DNA of 64,000 bases from Burkholderiales bacterium 70-64. GTDB lineage: Bacteria > Pseudomonadota > Gammaproteobacteria > Burkholderiales > Burkholderiaceae_E. Each line of letters opens with the position of its first letter. Positions within the stretch are counted from its first letter, which is position 1. Below, in pieces: positions 17,356-27,092 of this stretch. Position numbers and translations under genes: made by a program. The stretch lies in contig MKUQ01000054.1 in assembly GCA_001898645.1 (NCBI GenBank), forward strand, positions 1 to 64,000, read 5' to 3'. The notes below the pieces were generated by a model, which was given only the letters and a program-made list of their open reading frames with translations, had not been told where the DNA came from and searched no databases.

Positions 17356-20028
17356 TCAGACGACGACGTTGACCAGGCGGCCGGGCACCACCACGACCTT
17401 GCGCGCCGGGCGGTCCCCGGCGTGGCGCGCGAAGGCTTCGTGGGCCAGCGCCGCGGCCTCGATCGCGGCCCGGTCGGCCGCGGCAGGCACTTTCAGCGCC
17501 CCGCGCACCTTGCCGTTGACCTGCAGCACCAGCTCGATCTCGTCCTGCGCGAGCGCCGCTTCGTCGACCACCGGCCACGGCGCGTCGAGCAGGTCGCCGT
17601 GGGCCTCGGCGTAGCCGAGCGCCTGCCACAGCGCGTGGGTGACGTGCGGCACCACCGGGTACAGCACGCGGATGAGGATGGACATCGCCTCGCGCATCAC
17701 TGCGTCGGTCTCGGGCGAAGCCGCGAGCCCGGCGCCCTCGATGGCGTTGAGCATCTTCATGGCGGCCGAGACCACGGTGTTGTACTGCTTGCGCTGGTAG
17801 TCGTAGTCGGCCTGGCGCAGGACGAGGTGGATCTCGCGCCGCAGCGCCTTGTGCGCCGGCTCGAGCCGGGCCGGATCGGGGACGGCGGCGGGCGCGCCCC
17901 GCAGCGCGGCGTGCCGGGCGAACGCGCAGGCCCACAGGCGGCGCAGGAAACGCTGCGCGCCTTCGACCCCGGCGCCCGACCACTCGAGGGTCTGCTCCGG
18001 CGGCGAGGCGAACATCACGAACAGGCGCGCGGTGTCGGCACCGTACTGGTCGATCAGCGACTGCGGGTCGACGCCGTTGTTCTTGCTCTTGGACATCGTG
18101 CCGATGCCCTCGTAGTCCACCGGCAGGCCGTCGGTCTTCGAGCGGCAGCCGACGGGCTTGCCCGTCTCGTCGTGCAGCCAATCGATGTCGTCGGGCCAGA
18201 AGTACTCGATGCCGCCCTTGTCGGTGCGGCGCGAGTAGATGTGGTTGAGCACCATGCCCTGGCACAGCAGGTTGGTGAACGGCTCGTCGAAGCGCACCAG
18301 GCCGCGCGCCGCGTCGCCGGGGAAGTCGCCGCGGATGTCGCGCATCACCTTGGTCCAGAAGCGCGCGTACAGCAGGTGCAGCACCGCGTGCTCGATGCCG
18401 CCGATGTACTGGTCCATCGGCATCCAGTAGTCGTTGCGCGCGTCGACCATCGCCTCGGCGTTGTCGTGCGAGCAATAGCGCATGTAGTACCACGACGAGT
18501 CGACGAAGGTGTCCATGGTGTCGGTCTCGCGGCGCGCGGGCTTGCCGCACTTCGGGCAGGTGCACGCCAGGAAGCGCGCGTGCCTGGACAGCGGGTTGCC
18601 GCTGCCGTCGGGCACGAGATCCTCGGGCAGCACCACCGGCAGCTCGGCGTAGGGCACCGGCACCGCGCCGCAGGCCTCGCAGTGGATGATCGGGATCGGG
18701 GTGCCCCAGTAGCGCTGGCGCGAGATGCCCCAGTCGCGCAGGCGGAACTGGACGCGCTTCTCGCCCAGGCCGCGGGCGGCGAGGTCGGCGGCGATGGCAT
18801 CGACGGCGGCCTCGTAGGCCAGGCCGTCGTACCTGCCCGAGTTCACGCAGCGCCCGCGGCCCTTGTCCTCGTACCAGCCCTGCCAGGCCTCGGTGGAGAA
18901 GGGCTGGCCCTCGACGTCGATCACCTGCCGGATCGGCAGGCCGAACTTGCGCGCGAAGGCGAAGTCGCGCTCGTCGTGCGCCGGCACGCCCATCACCGCG
19001 CCGTCGCCGTAGCTCATCAGCACGTAGTTGCCGACCCATACCTCGATGCGTTCGCCGCTCAGCGGGTGGGTCACCGTGAGGCCGGTGGGCCGGCCGTCCT
19101 TCTCGCGCGTGGCGAGCTCGGCCTCGGTGACGCCGCCGCGCTTGCATGCCTCGACGAAGGCCGCCAGGGCGGGATCGGCGGCGGCTGCCGCCGCGGCGAT
19201 CGGATGCTCGGGCGCGACCGCGACGAAGGTCACGCCCATGATGGTGTCGGCGCGCGTCGTGAACACGTACATGCGCCCGTCGCCGATCAGCTCGCCGCGT
19301 GCGTCGCGGATGTCGTGCGGGAACGCGAAGCGCACGCCGGTCGAGCGCCCGATCCAGTTCTCCTGCATCAGCTTGACGCGCTCGGGCCAGCCGAGGCCTT
19401 CGAGATCGGCCAGCAGCTCGTCGGCGTAGCGCGTGATGCCGAGGTAGTACATCGGGATCTCGCGCTTCTCCACCGGCGCGCCCGAACGCCAGCCGCGCCC
19501 GTCGATCACCTGCTCGTTGGCGAGCACCGTCTGGTCGACCGGGTCCCAGTTGACGGTGCCCGTCCTGAGGTAGGCGATGCCGTGCTCGAGCATCTTCAGG
19601 AACAGCCACTGGTTCCACTTGTAGTACTCGGGCGAGCAGGTCGCGACCTCGCGCTTCCAGTCGATCGCCAGCCCCATGGCCTGCATCTGGCCTTTCATGT
19701 GCGCGATGTTGTCCCAGGTCCACTTCGCCGGGGCCACCCGGTTCTTCATCGCGGCGTTCTCGGCGGGCAGCCCGAAGGCGTCCCAGCCCATGGGCATCAG
19801 CACGTTGTAGCCGTTCATCCGCAGATGCCGGTACATCACGTCGTTGATGGTGTAGTTGCGCACGTGCCCCATGTGCAGCTTGCCCGAGGGGTAGGGCAGC
19901 ATCGAGCAGGCGTAGAACTTGCCCTTGGGGAAGCGCGGATCGTGCTCGACGGCGCGGTAGGCGTCGATGGCGCTCCAGTGGGTCTGCGCGGCTGCCTCGA
20001 TCGCGGCGGCGTCGTACTTTTCGTGCAT
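17356..20028 (-). CDS. leuS: Leucyl-tRNA synthetase
   Basis: An 890-residue class I aminoacyl-tRNA synthetase. The HIGH-type motif lies in [25 protein letters not shown]1 editing domain (residues about 220-420, with [20 protein letters not shown]) removes mischarged tRNA. A zinc-like CPKC pair appears near [12 protein letters not shown], and the KMSKS loop reads [14 protein letters not shown]. The start is the ATG of [11 protein letters not shown]; the track ORF begins 17 residues upstream. It leads an operon with lptE and holA. Confidence 0.98.
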   Translation of the reverse strand: MHEKYDAAAIEAAAQTHWSAIDAYRAVEHDPRFPKGKFYACSMLPYPSGKLHMGHVRNYTINDVMYRHLRMNGYNVLMPMGWDAFGLPAENAAMKNRVAPAKWTWDNIAHMKGQMQAMGLAIDWKREVATCSPEYYKWNQWLFLKMLEHGIAYLRTGTVNWDPVDQTVLANEQVIDGRGWRSGAPVEKREIPMYYLGITRYADELLADLEGLGWPERVKLMQENWIGRSTGVRFAFPHDIRDARGELIGDGRMYVFTTRADTIMGVTFVAVAPEHPIAAAAAAADPALAAFVEACKRGGVTEAELATREKDGRPTGLTVTHPLSGERIEVWVGNYVLMSYGDGAVMGVPAHDERDFAFARKFGLPIRQVIDVEGQPFSTEAWQGWYEDKGRGRCVNSGRYDGLAYEAAVDAIAADLAARGLGEKRVQFRLRDWGISRQRYWGTPIPIIHCEACGAVPVPYAELPVVLPEDLVPDGSGNPLSRHARFLACTCPKCGKPARRETDTMDTFVDSSWYYMRYCSHDNAEAMVDARNDYWMPMDQYIGGIEHAVLHLLYARFWTKVMRDIRGDFPGDAARGLVRFDEPFTNLLCQGMVLNHIYSRRTDKGGIEYFWPDDIDWLHDETGKPVGCRSKTDGLPVDYEGIGTMSKSKNNGVDPQSLIDQYGADTARLFVMFASPPEQTLEWSGAGVEGAQRFLRRLWACAFARHAALRGAPAAVPDPARLEPAHKALRREIHLVLRQADYDYQRKQYNTVVSAAMKMLNAIEGAGLAASPETDAVMREAMSILIRVLYPVVPHVTHALWQALGYAEAHGDLLDAPWPVVDEAALAQDEIELVLQVNGKVRGALKVPAAADRAAIEAAALAHEAFARHAGDRPARKVVVVPGRLVNVVV

Positions 20029-20080
20029 GGTGCGGGTGATCCGGGAAAGGCCGGACAAACCTGCAAGTTTACACGGCACC

Positions 20081-20197
20081 TCAGCGCGGCCGGCGCCGCG
20101 CGCGATCGCGCGCGGGCCAGTTCTTCACCGCCCAGGCGATCACGCCGGCGAGCACCGCGACGTTGAGGCCGATGCCGATGATCCAGAACGCGCTCAT
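20081..20197 (-). CDS. 38-residue single-pass membrane protein coupled to the acyl-CoA ligase
   Basis: Too short for the ORF track. It begins [18 protein letters not shown] and continues through a single hydrophobic helix (FWIIGIGL...VIAWAV) into a basic tail ([14 protein letters not shown]), a positive-inside topology. Its ATG overlaps the TGA of the upstream acyl-CoA ligase as ATGA, which favours real translation. It lies 52 bp before leuS. Function is unknown; a small regulator or anchor for the ligase is a guess. Confidence 0.55.
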   Translation of the reverse strand: MSAFWIIGIGLNVAVLAGVIAWAVKNWPARDRARRRPR

Positions 20198-21771
20198 GGG
20201 GACTCGGGCGAGACGGCCGGCCCCGGCGCGTGCGGGAATCCGCCCGCGCGCAACGCCGCCTTGTCGATCTTGTTCACGCCGGTCTTGGGCAGGGCGGCGA
20301 CGAGCTCGATGCGCTCGGGAATCTTGTAGCGCACCAGGTTGGCCCGGCAGTGCTCGACGAGGGCCTCCGCATCGACCCCGGCGCCTTCGCGCAGCGCCAC
20401 GAAGGCGTGCACCGACTCGCCGCGGCGCGCGTCGGGCCGGCCGATGACGGCGGCCTCGAGCACGTCGGGGTGCAGCATCAGCACTTCCTCGACCTCACGC
20501 GGATAGACGTTGTAGCCGCCGACGATGACCATGTCCTTCTTGCGGTCGCGGATGTAGAGGTAGCCGTCGTCGTCGAGCTCGCCGATGTCGCCGGTGTAGA
20601 GCCAGCCGTCGCGCAGCGCCTGGGCGGTCTCCTCGGGGCGGTCGCGATAGCCCTGCATGATCTGCGGTCCGCGCGCGCGGATCTCGCCGCGTTCGCCCGC
20701 CGCGAGCACGCGCGTGCCGCTTTCGACGTCGACGATCTCGATCTCGGTGCCCGGCGCCGCCACGCCCACCGAGCCGGCCTTCACCGGGCCGCCGGCGGGG
20801 TTGAACGACAGCACCGGCCCGGCCTCGGTCTGGCCATAGCCTTCGTAGACCGGCGCGCCGACCGCTTCGCGCCAGCGTCGCAGCGTCTCCTGCGGCAGGG
20901 CCGAGGCGCCCGAGTAGCAGGTGTGCACGCGATGCCAGTCGGTGCGCGCGAACGCCGGATGCGCCATCAGGCCGGTGAAGATGGTCGGGCTGCCGGGAAA
21001 GATGGTGATGCGCTCGCGCTCGATGGCCGCCAGGACTTCGTCGGGGTGGTAGCGCGGCAGCACCACCAGGCAGGCGCGCGAGTAGGCGGCCAGGAACAGG
21101 CCCATGGCCATCGCGTAGCTGTGGAAGAGCGGCATGACGCACAGCACGCGCTCGTTTTCGCCCTCGACCGGCAGCAGCGCCTGGCGCTGCGCGACGTTGG
21201 TCATCACCGCGCGGTGGCTCAGGTTCACCCCCTTGGCGCGGCCGGTGGTGCCGCCGGTGTACTGCAGCAGGGCCGGGTCGCCGGGTTCGGGTGCGGGATC
21301 GGGCAGCGCCGCCGGCCGTCCGCGCCAGGCGTCGAGCAGGCGCGAGGCGGGCCCGAGCGCGAGCACCCGGCCGACGCCGGCGGCGCGGGCCGGCGCGGCC
21401 AGGGCATCGGCCAGCGAGTCGTCGACCAGCAGCAGCGCCGGTTGCGCGTCGCGCAGCAGGGCATCGAGCTCGCGCGCCGTGTACAGCGGGTTGAGCGGCA
21501 CCAGCTGGGCGCCGGCGGCCTGCACCGCGAAGGCGGCCACGCACGCCTCGAGCGAGTTGGCCAGCACCGTGGCGACGCGGCCGCCGCGCACGCCGAGCGC
21601 CGCCAGCTCGCCGGCGAAGCCGGCCACGCAGGCCAGGTAGTCGGCGTAGTCGAGCCGGCGCTGCCCGAATGCCAGGGCCGGCGCGTGCGGGGCGCGGCGC
21701 GCGGCGTCGGCCAGCAGCGCGGCGCTGGTGGCATGAACGTGCGGCAATGCGGCGGCCGGGCCTGTCGACAC
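20194..21771 (-). CDS. AMP-dependent long-chain acyl-CoA synthetase (FadD-like)
   Basis: About 525 residues of the ANL adenylating superfamily. The phosphate-binding loop is LLQYTGGTTGRAKGVNLSH, the A5 motif YEGYGQTEAGPVLSFNP and A7/A8 LYTGDIGELDDDGYLYIRDRKKDMVIVGGYNVYPREVEEVL; the catalytic lysine lies in LPKTGVNKIDK. It activates a carboxylic acid to acyl-AMP and then acyl-CoA. The acid is probably a long-chain fatty acid, but this is not certain from sequence. I use the GTG before STGPAAALPH; the track ORF adds an unlikely N-terminus. It is divergent from the usp gene. Confidence 0.88.
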   Translation of the reverse strand: MSTGPAAALPHVHATSAALLADAARRAPHAPALAFGQRRLDYADYLACVAGFAGELAALGVRGGRVATVLANSLEACVAAFAVQAAGAQLVPLNPLYTARELDALLRDAQPALLLVDDSLADALAAPARAAGVGRVLALGPASRLLDAWRGRPAALPDPAPEPGDPALLQYTGGTTGRAKGVNLSHRAVMTNVAQRQALLPVEGENERVLCVMPLFHSYAMAMGLFLAAYSRACLVVLPRYHPDEVLAAIERERITIFPGSPTIFTGLMAHPAFARTDWHRVHTCYSGASALPQETLRRWREAVGAPVYEGYGQTEAGPVLSFNPAGGPVKAGSVGVAAPGTEIEIVDVESGTRVLAAGERGEIRARGPQIMQGYRDRPEETAQALRDGWLYTGDIGELDDDGYLYIRDRKKDMVIVGGYNVYPREVEEVLMLHPDVLEAAVIGRPDARRGESVHAFVALREGAGVDAEALVEHCRANLVRYKIPERIELVAALPKTGVNKIDKAALRAGGFPHAPGPAVSPESP

Positions 21772-21889
21772 TGCGTATCCTTCCTGCGCGGCGGGGAGGA
21801 AAGTATAGGGCCGGCGGCCGCCCCCCGGGAGGCGCCGACTTGCCTTATGCTTGCGCTGCGTCGCGAATTTCCCTTCGGGAGGTGTGCCC

Positions 21890-22699
21890 ATGTACGACCG
21901 GATCCTGGTTCCCCTTGACGGTTCGGTTTTTTCCGAAGAAGTGGTCCCTTACGCAGCGGGGCTGGCCGGCGTGCACGGCACCGGCCTGGTGCTGCTGAGG
22001 GTCGTCGAGAAGGAGTCCGAGCGGGGCGAGGCCACGAGCTACGTCGAGAAGCTCGCCGCCGGGTCCTCGGCGCGCGGGCTGTGCGTCGTGGGCAGCGGCG
22101 ACATCGCCGATGTCATTCTCGAGGAGGCCCGCCGCGTGCCGGGCACGCTGGTCGCGATGACCTCGCACGGGCGCTCCGGCCTGGTGGAAGCCATCCTCGG
22201 CAGCGTGGCGCTGCGCCTGGTGCGTGGCGGCGGCGCGCCGGTGCTGGTGTACCGCCCCACCGGGGCGAGCGGGCACGGCGGAGCGCCGGTGAAGATCACG
22301 AGCGTCGTGCTGCCGCTGGACGGCACCCAGCTCTCGGAGGCGATGGCCCCGCAGGCCGCCGAGCTGGCCCGCTGGATCGACGCGGAGCTGGTCGTGGTCG
22401 AGGCCATCAGCGCCAATGCCACCGCGGGCGCCGACATCCCGGCCGGCGACGTGATGGAGTCGTCCTACGTGCGTTCCAAGGCCGGCGAGTTCGCGACGCG
22501 CTACGGCGTGCGGGTCAGCTGGGAGGTGCTGCACGGCGAACCGGCCGAGGCGATCGCCGGCTACCTCGAGGGACGCCGCGATGCGATCCTGGCGATGATC
22601 ACCCGCGGGCGGCGCGCGATCGAGTCGGCATTCCTCGGCAGCGTGACCTCCGGCTGCCTGCGCAAGGCCGGCGTGCCGGTGCTGATGCGCCTGCCCTAG
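21890..22699 (+). CDS. Tandem-domain universal stress protein
   Basis: 269 residues with two UspA domains in tandem. The first starts MYDRILVPLDGSVFSEE and ends around LVAMTSHGRSGLVEAILGSVALRLVRGGGAPVLVYRP; the second starts VVLPLDGTQLSEA and ends ILAMITRGRRAIESAFLGSVTSGCLRKAGVPVLMR. The ATP-binding G-x2-G-x9-G(S/T) pattern is close to complete in both halves. The ATG at 21890 has GGGAGGTG in front and replaces the longer track start. It leads a likely operon with iclR and ackA, which hints at a fermentative or energy-stress role. Confidence 0.9.
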   Translation: MYDRILVPLDGSVFSEEVVPYAAGLAGVHGTGLVLLRVVEKESERGEATSYVEKLAAGSSARGLCVVGSGDIADVILEEARRVPGTLVAMTSHGRSGLVEAILGSVALRLVRGGGAPVLVYRPTGASGHGGAPVKITSVVLPLDGTQLSEAMAPQAAELARWIDAELVVVEAISANATAGADIPAGDVMESSYVRSKAGEFATRYGVRVSWEVLHGEPAEAIAGYLEGRRDAILAMITRGRRAIESAFLGSVTSGCLRKAGVPVLMRLP

Positions 22700-22735
22700 G
22701 AGCCTGCCGGATTCCCAGGAGGCGCTCCGCGACTC

Positions 22736-23536
22736 ATGAGCCTCCTCCCGACTCCGGGGCCGGAGCAGGCTTCCGAGGAGGCCGTTCCGGCGGGCTCGGC
22801 GATCCTGCGGGCGGTCCGCGTCATGGAGACGATCGCCGCCAGCCACGTGCCGCCGCAGCTGGCGGAGATCTGCAAGGCCGTCGGGCTGCCCAAGCCGACG
22901 GTGTTCAGGATCCTGTCGACGCTCGAGACCGCCGGCCTGGTCGGGCGCGAGCCCGGCAGCAAGCGCTACCACTGCGGGCGGCGCCTGAGCGGGCTGGCCG
23001 CCGAAGTGCTGCTGACCTCGCCGTCGTTCGCTGCCCGGCACGCGATCCTGCAGGAGCTGGTCGAGCAGATCGGGGAGACCTGCAACCTGACGATTCCCAA
23101 CGGCGGCGAGGTGATGTACCTCGACCGGGTCGAGGCGGCGTGGCCGCTGCGCGTGACGCTGAGCGCCGGATCGAGCGTGCCGCTGCACGCATCGGCCAGC
23201 GGCAAGCTGTTCCTCAGCCACATGCCCAGGCGCTCGCGCGAGCGCTTCCTGCGCCAGAGCCCGCTGATCCGTCATACGCAGCACACGCTGGTCGAGCCCC
23301 GCATCCTCCTGGAGGAGCTCGATTGCATCCGCCAGCAGGGTTACGCCACCGACAACGAGGAGTACCTCGCCGGCACCTGCTGCCTCGCCGTGCCGGTGCA
23401 CAACGCCGACGGACGGGTGGTCGCGGCGCTGGCGATGCACGCGCCGACGCCGCGCACCGGGCTGGACGAGGCGATGCAGTTCCTGCCGGCGATGCAGGCG
23501 GCGGCCGGCGCCGTGGCGCGTACCCTCGACTGGTAG
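22736..23536 (+). CDS. IclR-family transcriptional regulator
   Basis: 266 residues. The N-terminal winged helix has AEICKAVGLPKPTVFRILSTLETAGLV as the recognition unit, and the C-terminal GAF-like effector domain includes LHASASGKLFLSHMP and DNEEYLAGTCCLAVPVHNADG. IclR proteins commonly control carbon-source genes. It lies between the usp gene (36 bp) and ackA (4 bp), so it probably regulates this acetate or acyl-phosphate operon. The effector is unknown. Confidence 0.9.
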   Translation: MSLLPTPGPEQASEEAVPAGSAILRAVRVMETIAASHVPPQLAEICKAVGLPKPTVFRILSTLETAGLVGREPGSKRYHCGRRLSGLAAEVLLTSPSFAARHAILQELVEQIGETCNLTIPNGGEVMYLDRVEAAWPLRVTLSAGSSVPLHASASGKLFLSHMPRRSRERFLRQSPLIRHTQHTLVEPRILLEELDCIRQQGYATDNEEYLAGTCCLAVPVHNADGRVVAALAMHAPTPRTGLDEAMQFLPAMQAAAGAVARTLDW

Positions 23537-23540
23537 CGAC

Positions 23541-24758
23541 ATGACCATCCTGGTCCTGAACAGCGGATCGTCGAGCTTCAAGTTCGCGGCCTATCGCTAC
23601 CCCCTGGGCGCCGCGGCCCCGGGCGATGCGCCGGCCGATCGCTCCGCCGTGCACATGGGGCCGGATGAGCTGCTGCGCGGCCAGGTGCAGGGCCTGCCCG
23701 ACGCGCCGGTGTTGAGCTGGCGGGCCGACGGCGTGCATCGCGCCGAGATCGCGCTGCCCACGCCCGCCGACCAGCGCCGCGCGCTGCGGGTGGTGCTCGA
23801 GCGGCTGCAGGCCGAAGGCCTGATCGACCGCCTCGAGGCCGTCGGCCACCGCGTCACCCACGGCGGCGAATCGCTGGTGGCACCGCACCGCATCGATGCC
23901 TCGACGCTGGCGCTGCTCGAATCGCTGCAGCCGTTGGCACCGCTGCACCAGCCGTACTGCATCGCGGGCATCCAGGCGATGATGGCGCTGGCACCCGAGG
24001 TGCCGCAGGTGGCCTGCTTCGATACCGCTTTCCATGCCACGCAGCCGCGGCTGCACACCACCATGCCGCTGCCGGCCAACTGGCGCGATCGCGGCATGCG
24101 GCGCTACGGGTTTCACGGCCTGTCCTTCGAGTGGATCGCGCAGCAGCTTCCCGCGTTGCTCGGGGAGGAGGCGGCCGAGGGGCGGGTGATCGTCGCCCAT
24201 CTGGGCAGCGGCGCGAGCGTGTGCGGCATGCTCGGGCGCCGTTCGGTGCGCACCTCCATGGGCCTGTCGACGCTGGACGGGCTGGTGATGAGCACCCGGC
24301 CCGGCGCGCTCGACATCGGCGTGGCGCTGTATGCGCTGCAGGAGCTGCACATGGACGTGGCCGAGCTGGACCGGGGCCTGCACTGCGCCTCGGGCCTGCT
24401 CGGCCTCTCCGGCATCTCGGGCGACATGCGCGTGCTCGCCGACAGCGACGACCCGCGCGCGCGCTTCGCGATCGAGATGTTCTGCCAGCGCGCCGCCCAG
24501 GAGATCGCGGCCACCGCGGTGGCGCTGGGCGGCTGCGATGCGATCGTGTTCACCGCCGGCATCGGCGAGCACAGCAGCGCGGTGCGCGAGGCCATCGTCG
24601 GGCTGCTCGGCTGGATGGGGCTGCGCATCGACGCCGGGCGCAACGCGGTGCACGGGCCGCGCCTGCATGCCTCCGATTCTGCGGCGGGCCTGTGGGTCGT
24701 GCCGACCGACGAGGAGCGGGTGATCGCCCGGCATACCGCGGCGCTGCTGAACGCGTGA
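23541..24758 (+). CDS. ackA: Acetate/propionate kinase
   Basis: A 405-residue ASKHA-fold kinase interconverting acetyl phosphate plus ADP with acetate plus ATP. Signatures are LVLNSGSSSFKFAAY, VGHRVTHGGE, the catalytic region CFDTAFHAT, RYGFHGLSFEWIA, IVAHLGSGASVCGM, and the C-terminal FTAGIGEHSSAVRE. An insertion near residues 25-60 makes the N-terminal lobe slightly long. The 4-bp gap to iclR indicates an operon. The partner phosphotransacetylase is encoded convergently downstream. Confidence 0.94.
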   Translation: MTILVLNSGSSSFKFAAYRYPLGAAAPGDAPADRSAVHMGPDELLRGQVQGLPDAPVLSWRADGVHRAEIALPTPADQRRALRVVLERLQAEGLIDRLEAVGHRVTHGGESLVAPHRIDASTLALLESLQPLAPLHQPYCIAGIQAMMALAPEVPQVACFDTAFHATQPRLHTTMPLPANWRDRGMRRYGFHGLSFEWIAQQLPALLGEEAAEGRVIVAHLGSGASVCGMLGRRSVRTSMGLSTLDGLVMSTRPGALDIGVALYALQELHMDVAELDRGLHCASGLLGLSGISGDMRVLADSDDPRARFAIEMFCQRAAQEIAATAVALGGCDAIVFTAGIGEHSSAVREAIVGLLGWMGLRIDAGRNAVHGPRLHASDSAAGLWVVPTDEERVIARHTAALLNA

Positions 24759-24784
24759 GGGAATCTGCGATTCCTTCACGCGTT
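24750..24784. terminator. Bidirectional hairpin between ackA and the phosphotransacetylase gene
   Basis: 16-bp arms (AACGCGTGAGGGAATC and GATTCCTTCACGCGTT) with a single mismatch and a TGC loop. The left arm includes the ackA stop. There is no strong U-tract. Its placement between two convergent genes fits a shared terminator. Confidence 0.6.
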
Positions 24785-24804
24785 CCGCGGGTGAGGCGTG
24801 CCGC

Positions 24805-25731
24805 TCAGGCGGCGGCGCGGTCCTGGAGCCAGTGCGTGTAGAGGTTGGCCAGCACGCAGCTGTTGATGCGCGTCGCGACGCTGTCGGCACGGCTGGTGAG
24901 CAGCACCGGTACCGCGGCGCCCAGCACCAGCCCGCCCAGCTCGGCGCCGGCCAGGTAGGCGGCCTGCTTGTAGAGCATGTTCCCGGCTTCGATGTCGGGC
25001 ACCAGCAGGATGTCGGGGTCGCCCGCGACCCTGGAGACGACGCCCTTTTCCTGAGCGGCGCGCGCCGAGATCGCGATGTCGAAGGCGAGCGGCCCGTCGA
25101 CGATGCCGTACCGGATCTGGCCGCGCTCGGCCATCTTGGACAGCGCGGCCGCCTCGATGGTGGCCGGCATCGCCGGGTTGACCGTTTCGGTGGCCGCCAG
25201 CACGGCCAGCTTCGGCGCGGCCACGCCGAGGGCGCGGCACAGGTCGATGGCATTGCGCGCGATGTCGGCCTTGTCGTTCAGGTCGGGAGCGATGTTCACC
25301 GCCGCATCGGTGAGCGCGAGCAGCTTGGGAAATGCGGCGAACCCGAACACGAACACGTGGCTGAGCCGCCGCCGGGTGCGCAGGCCGGCATCGCGCCTGA
25401 CGATCGCCGACACGTATTCATCGGTGTGCAGGCTGCCCTTCATCAGGGCGCTCACCGCCCGGTCGCGTGCGAGCAGCGCCGCGCGGTGCGCCGCTTCGGG
25501 GGCATCGTCGGGCGTATCGACGATCTCGAAGCGGTCGTGCTGCATGCCGTGCTCGCGCATCAGCTCGATCATGGCTGCCTGCGGCCCCACCAGCACGGGC
25601 TCGATGTAGCCCGCATCGGCCGCTTCGAAGGCCGCATCCAGGGCGGCGAACGACAGCGGGTAGACGACCGCGGTGCGGGCCGGCTCCAGTTGGCGCGCGC
25701 GCGCGCGCAGCGGGTCGAACAGCGAGCTCAT
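24805..25731 (-). CDS. Phosphate acetyl/butyryltransferase (short Pta)
   Basis: A 308-residue phosphotransacylase of the Pta/Ptb family, which swaps CoA for phosphate on acyl groups, here presumably acetyl. It has PVLVGP, ALMKGSLHTDEYVSAIVRRDAGLRTRRRLSHVF, TDAAVNIAPDLNDKADIARNAIDLC, ETVNPAMPATIEAAALSKMAERGQI and the C-terminal LLVPDIEAGNMLYKQAAYLAGAELGGLVLGAAVPVLLTSRADS. The block spacing resembles the enoyl-CoA hydratase/Pta group without the hydratase domain. It converges on ackA, with which it should form the acyl-CoA to acyl-phosphate to acid pathway. Confidence 0.88.
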   Translation of the reverse strand: MSSLFDPLRARARQLEPARTAVVYPLSFAALDAAFEAADAGYIEPVLVGPQAAMIELMREHGMQHDRFEIVDTPDDAPEAAHRAALLARDRAVSALMKGSLHTDEYVSAIVRRDAGLRTRRRLSHVFVFGFAAFPKLLALTDAAVNIAPDLNDKADIARNAIDLCRALGVAAPKLAVLAATETVNPAMPATIEAAALSKMAERGQIRYGIVDGPLAFDIAISARAAQEKGVVSRVAGDPDILLVPDIEAGNMLYKQAAYLAGAELGGLVLGAAVPVLLTSRADSVATRINSCVLANLYTHWLQDRAAA

Positions 25732-25753
25732 GAGCCGGATGGTATCGGGTTCA

Positions 25754-25782
25754 CGCGGGACGATCGTAGGGTGAACAGGCCC
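25754..25782 (-). repeat. Solo copy of the 30-bp terminal repeat at the fahA stop
   Basis: On the minus strand the fahA stop TAG runs directly into GGGCCTGTTCACCC, TACGATCG and CCCGCG. It matches the terminal inverted repeat of the 265-bp element at 49801 apart from one missing base and one change. No partner end is visible nearby. Confidence 0.8.
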
Positions 25783-27092
25783 TAGTCCAGCGCCGGCAGC
25801 ACCGTGCCGCGGCATTCGCCGAAGCCGATGCGCACGTAGCCGGGCTTCTCGCACCAGCCGCGCAGGATCACCGTGTCGCCGTCCTCCAGGAAGCGGCGCG
25901 TTTCGCCGTTGGCGAGCGCCGCCGGCTGCCTGCCGCCGGCCGTCAGCTCGATCAGCGCGCCGCCCTCGGCCGCGGTCGGCCCCGACTGGGTGCCGCTGCC
26001 GAGCAGGTCTCCCGGATTCAGGTTGCAGCCGCCCACCGCGTGGTGCGCGACCATCTGCGCGATGCTCCAGTAGGCATGCCGGAAGCTGGTGTGCGAGAGG
26101 CGGCACGGGCCGGCCGCGGCGGCGCGCATGGCCTCGCTCTCGAGCCAGGCCTCGAGCTGCACGTCGATCGCGCCGTGCGCGCGATCCTCGGCCGAGTCGA
26201 GATAGGCGAGCGGCTGGGGGTCGCCGGCCGGGCGCGTCCAGGCGAGGCGATACGGTTCGAGCGCCTCCATGGTGACGATCCACGGCGAGACGGTGGTGGC
26301 GAAGTTCTTGGAGAGGAAGGGACCGAGCGGCTGGTACTCCCAGGCCTGGATGTCGCGCGCCGACCAGTCGTTGAGCAGGCACAGCCCGAACACGTGCTGC
26401 CCGGCCTCGGCGATGGGGATGGGGCGGCCGGAGGCATTGCCCGGGCCCACCCAGATGCCCAGCTCGAGCTCGTAGTCGAGCCGCGCACAGGCGGCGAACG
26501 CCGGGGCGGCGGCACCGGGGGACAGGACCTGGCCGTGCGGCCGGTGAAAGCGCTGGCCGCTCACACCGATGGAGGAGACCCGGCCGTGATAGCCGATCGG
26601 GACCCACTTGAAGTTCGGCATCAGCGGGTTGTCGGGGCGGAACAGCCGGCCGATGTTGGTGGCGTGATGGACCGAGGTGTAGAAATCGGTGTAGTCGCCG
26701 ATCTGCGCCGGCACCGTGTACTCGGCCTCGGCCTGGGGGACCAGGCAGCGGGCCAGCGCGCCGGCCTGCGGCGCGCCGGCGCGCAGCAGGCGCGACAGCG
26801 CCAGCCGCAGGGCCGACCAGTGGCGCGGGCCGAGCGCCATCAGCCCGTTCAGCGTCGGGTTGCCGGCCAGCGTCGCCGCGTCGCTCGCGGCGCCCTCGAA
26901 GACGCCGGTGCCGCGCGCGGCGGCGAGGTCGAGCACCTGGTCGCCGATCGCCACGCCGCCGCGCCACGGCTCGCCCGAGCCGTGCCGGCGGAACACGGCG
27001 AGCGGCAGGTTCTGGACGGGGAAGTCGCAACCCGCCGCGTTGGCCGATTCGACCCAGCTGCGCAGGGCGGCGTCGTGGGTTTCGTTGGTCAT
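25782..27092 (-). CDS. fahA: Fumarylacetoacetase
   Basis: A 436-residue hydrolase that splits fumarylacetoacetate into fumarate and acetoacetate, the last step of tyrosine and homogentisate breakdown. It has the N-terminal SH3-like domain and a C-terminal catalytic domain with [32 protein letters not shown], the metal-binding [38 protein letters not shown] and the C-terminal [10 protein letters not shown]. The ATG overlaps the hmgA stop as ATGA, so the two are translationally coupled. Confidence 0.97.
   Translation of the reverse strand: MTNETHDAALRSWVESANAAGCDFPVQNLPLAVFRRHGSGEPWRGGVAIGDQVLDLAAARGTGVFEGAASDAATLAGNPTLNGLMALGPRHWSALRLALSRLLRAGAPQAGALARCLVPQAEAEYTVPAQIGDYTDFYTSVHHATNIGRLFRPDNPLMPNFKWVPIGYHGRVSSIGVSGQRFHRPHGQVLSPGAAAPAFAACARLDYELELGIWVGPGNASGRPIPIAEAGQHVFGLCLLNDWSARDIQAWEYQPLGPFLSKNFATTVSPWIVTMEALEPYRLAWTRPAGDPQPLAYLDSAEDRAHGAIDVQLEAWLESEAMRAAAAGPCRLSHTSFRHAYWSIAQMVAHHAVGGCNLNPGDLLGSGTQSGPTAAEGGALIELTAGGRQPAALANGETRRFLEDGDTVILRGWCEKPGYVRIGFGECRGTVLPALD

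Noticed and set aside
15824-19723. 1299-residue ORF on the minus strand
   Set aside because: Only its last 340 codons are holA. The rest is an Arg/Pro/Ala-rich shadow of leuS and lptE in another frame.
17422-20166. 914-residue plus-strand ORF antisense to leuS
   Set aside because: It is a mirror frame of leuS, rich in Val, His and Asp, with no motif or ribosome site.
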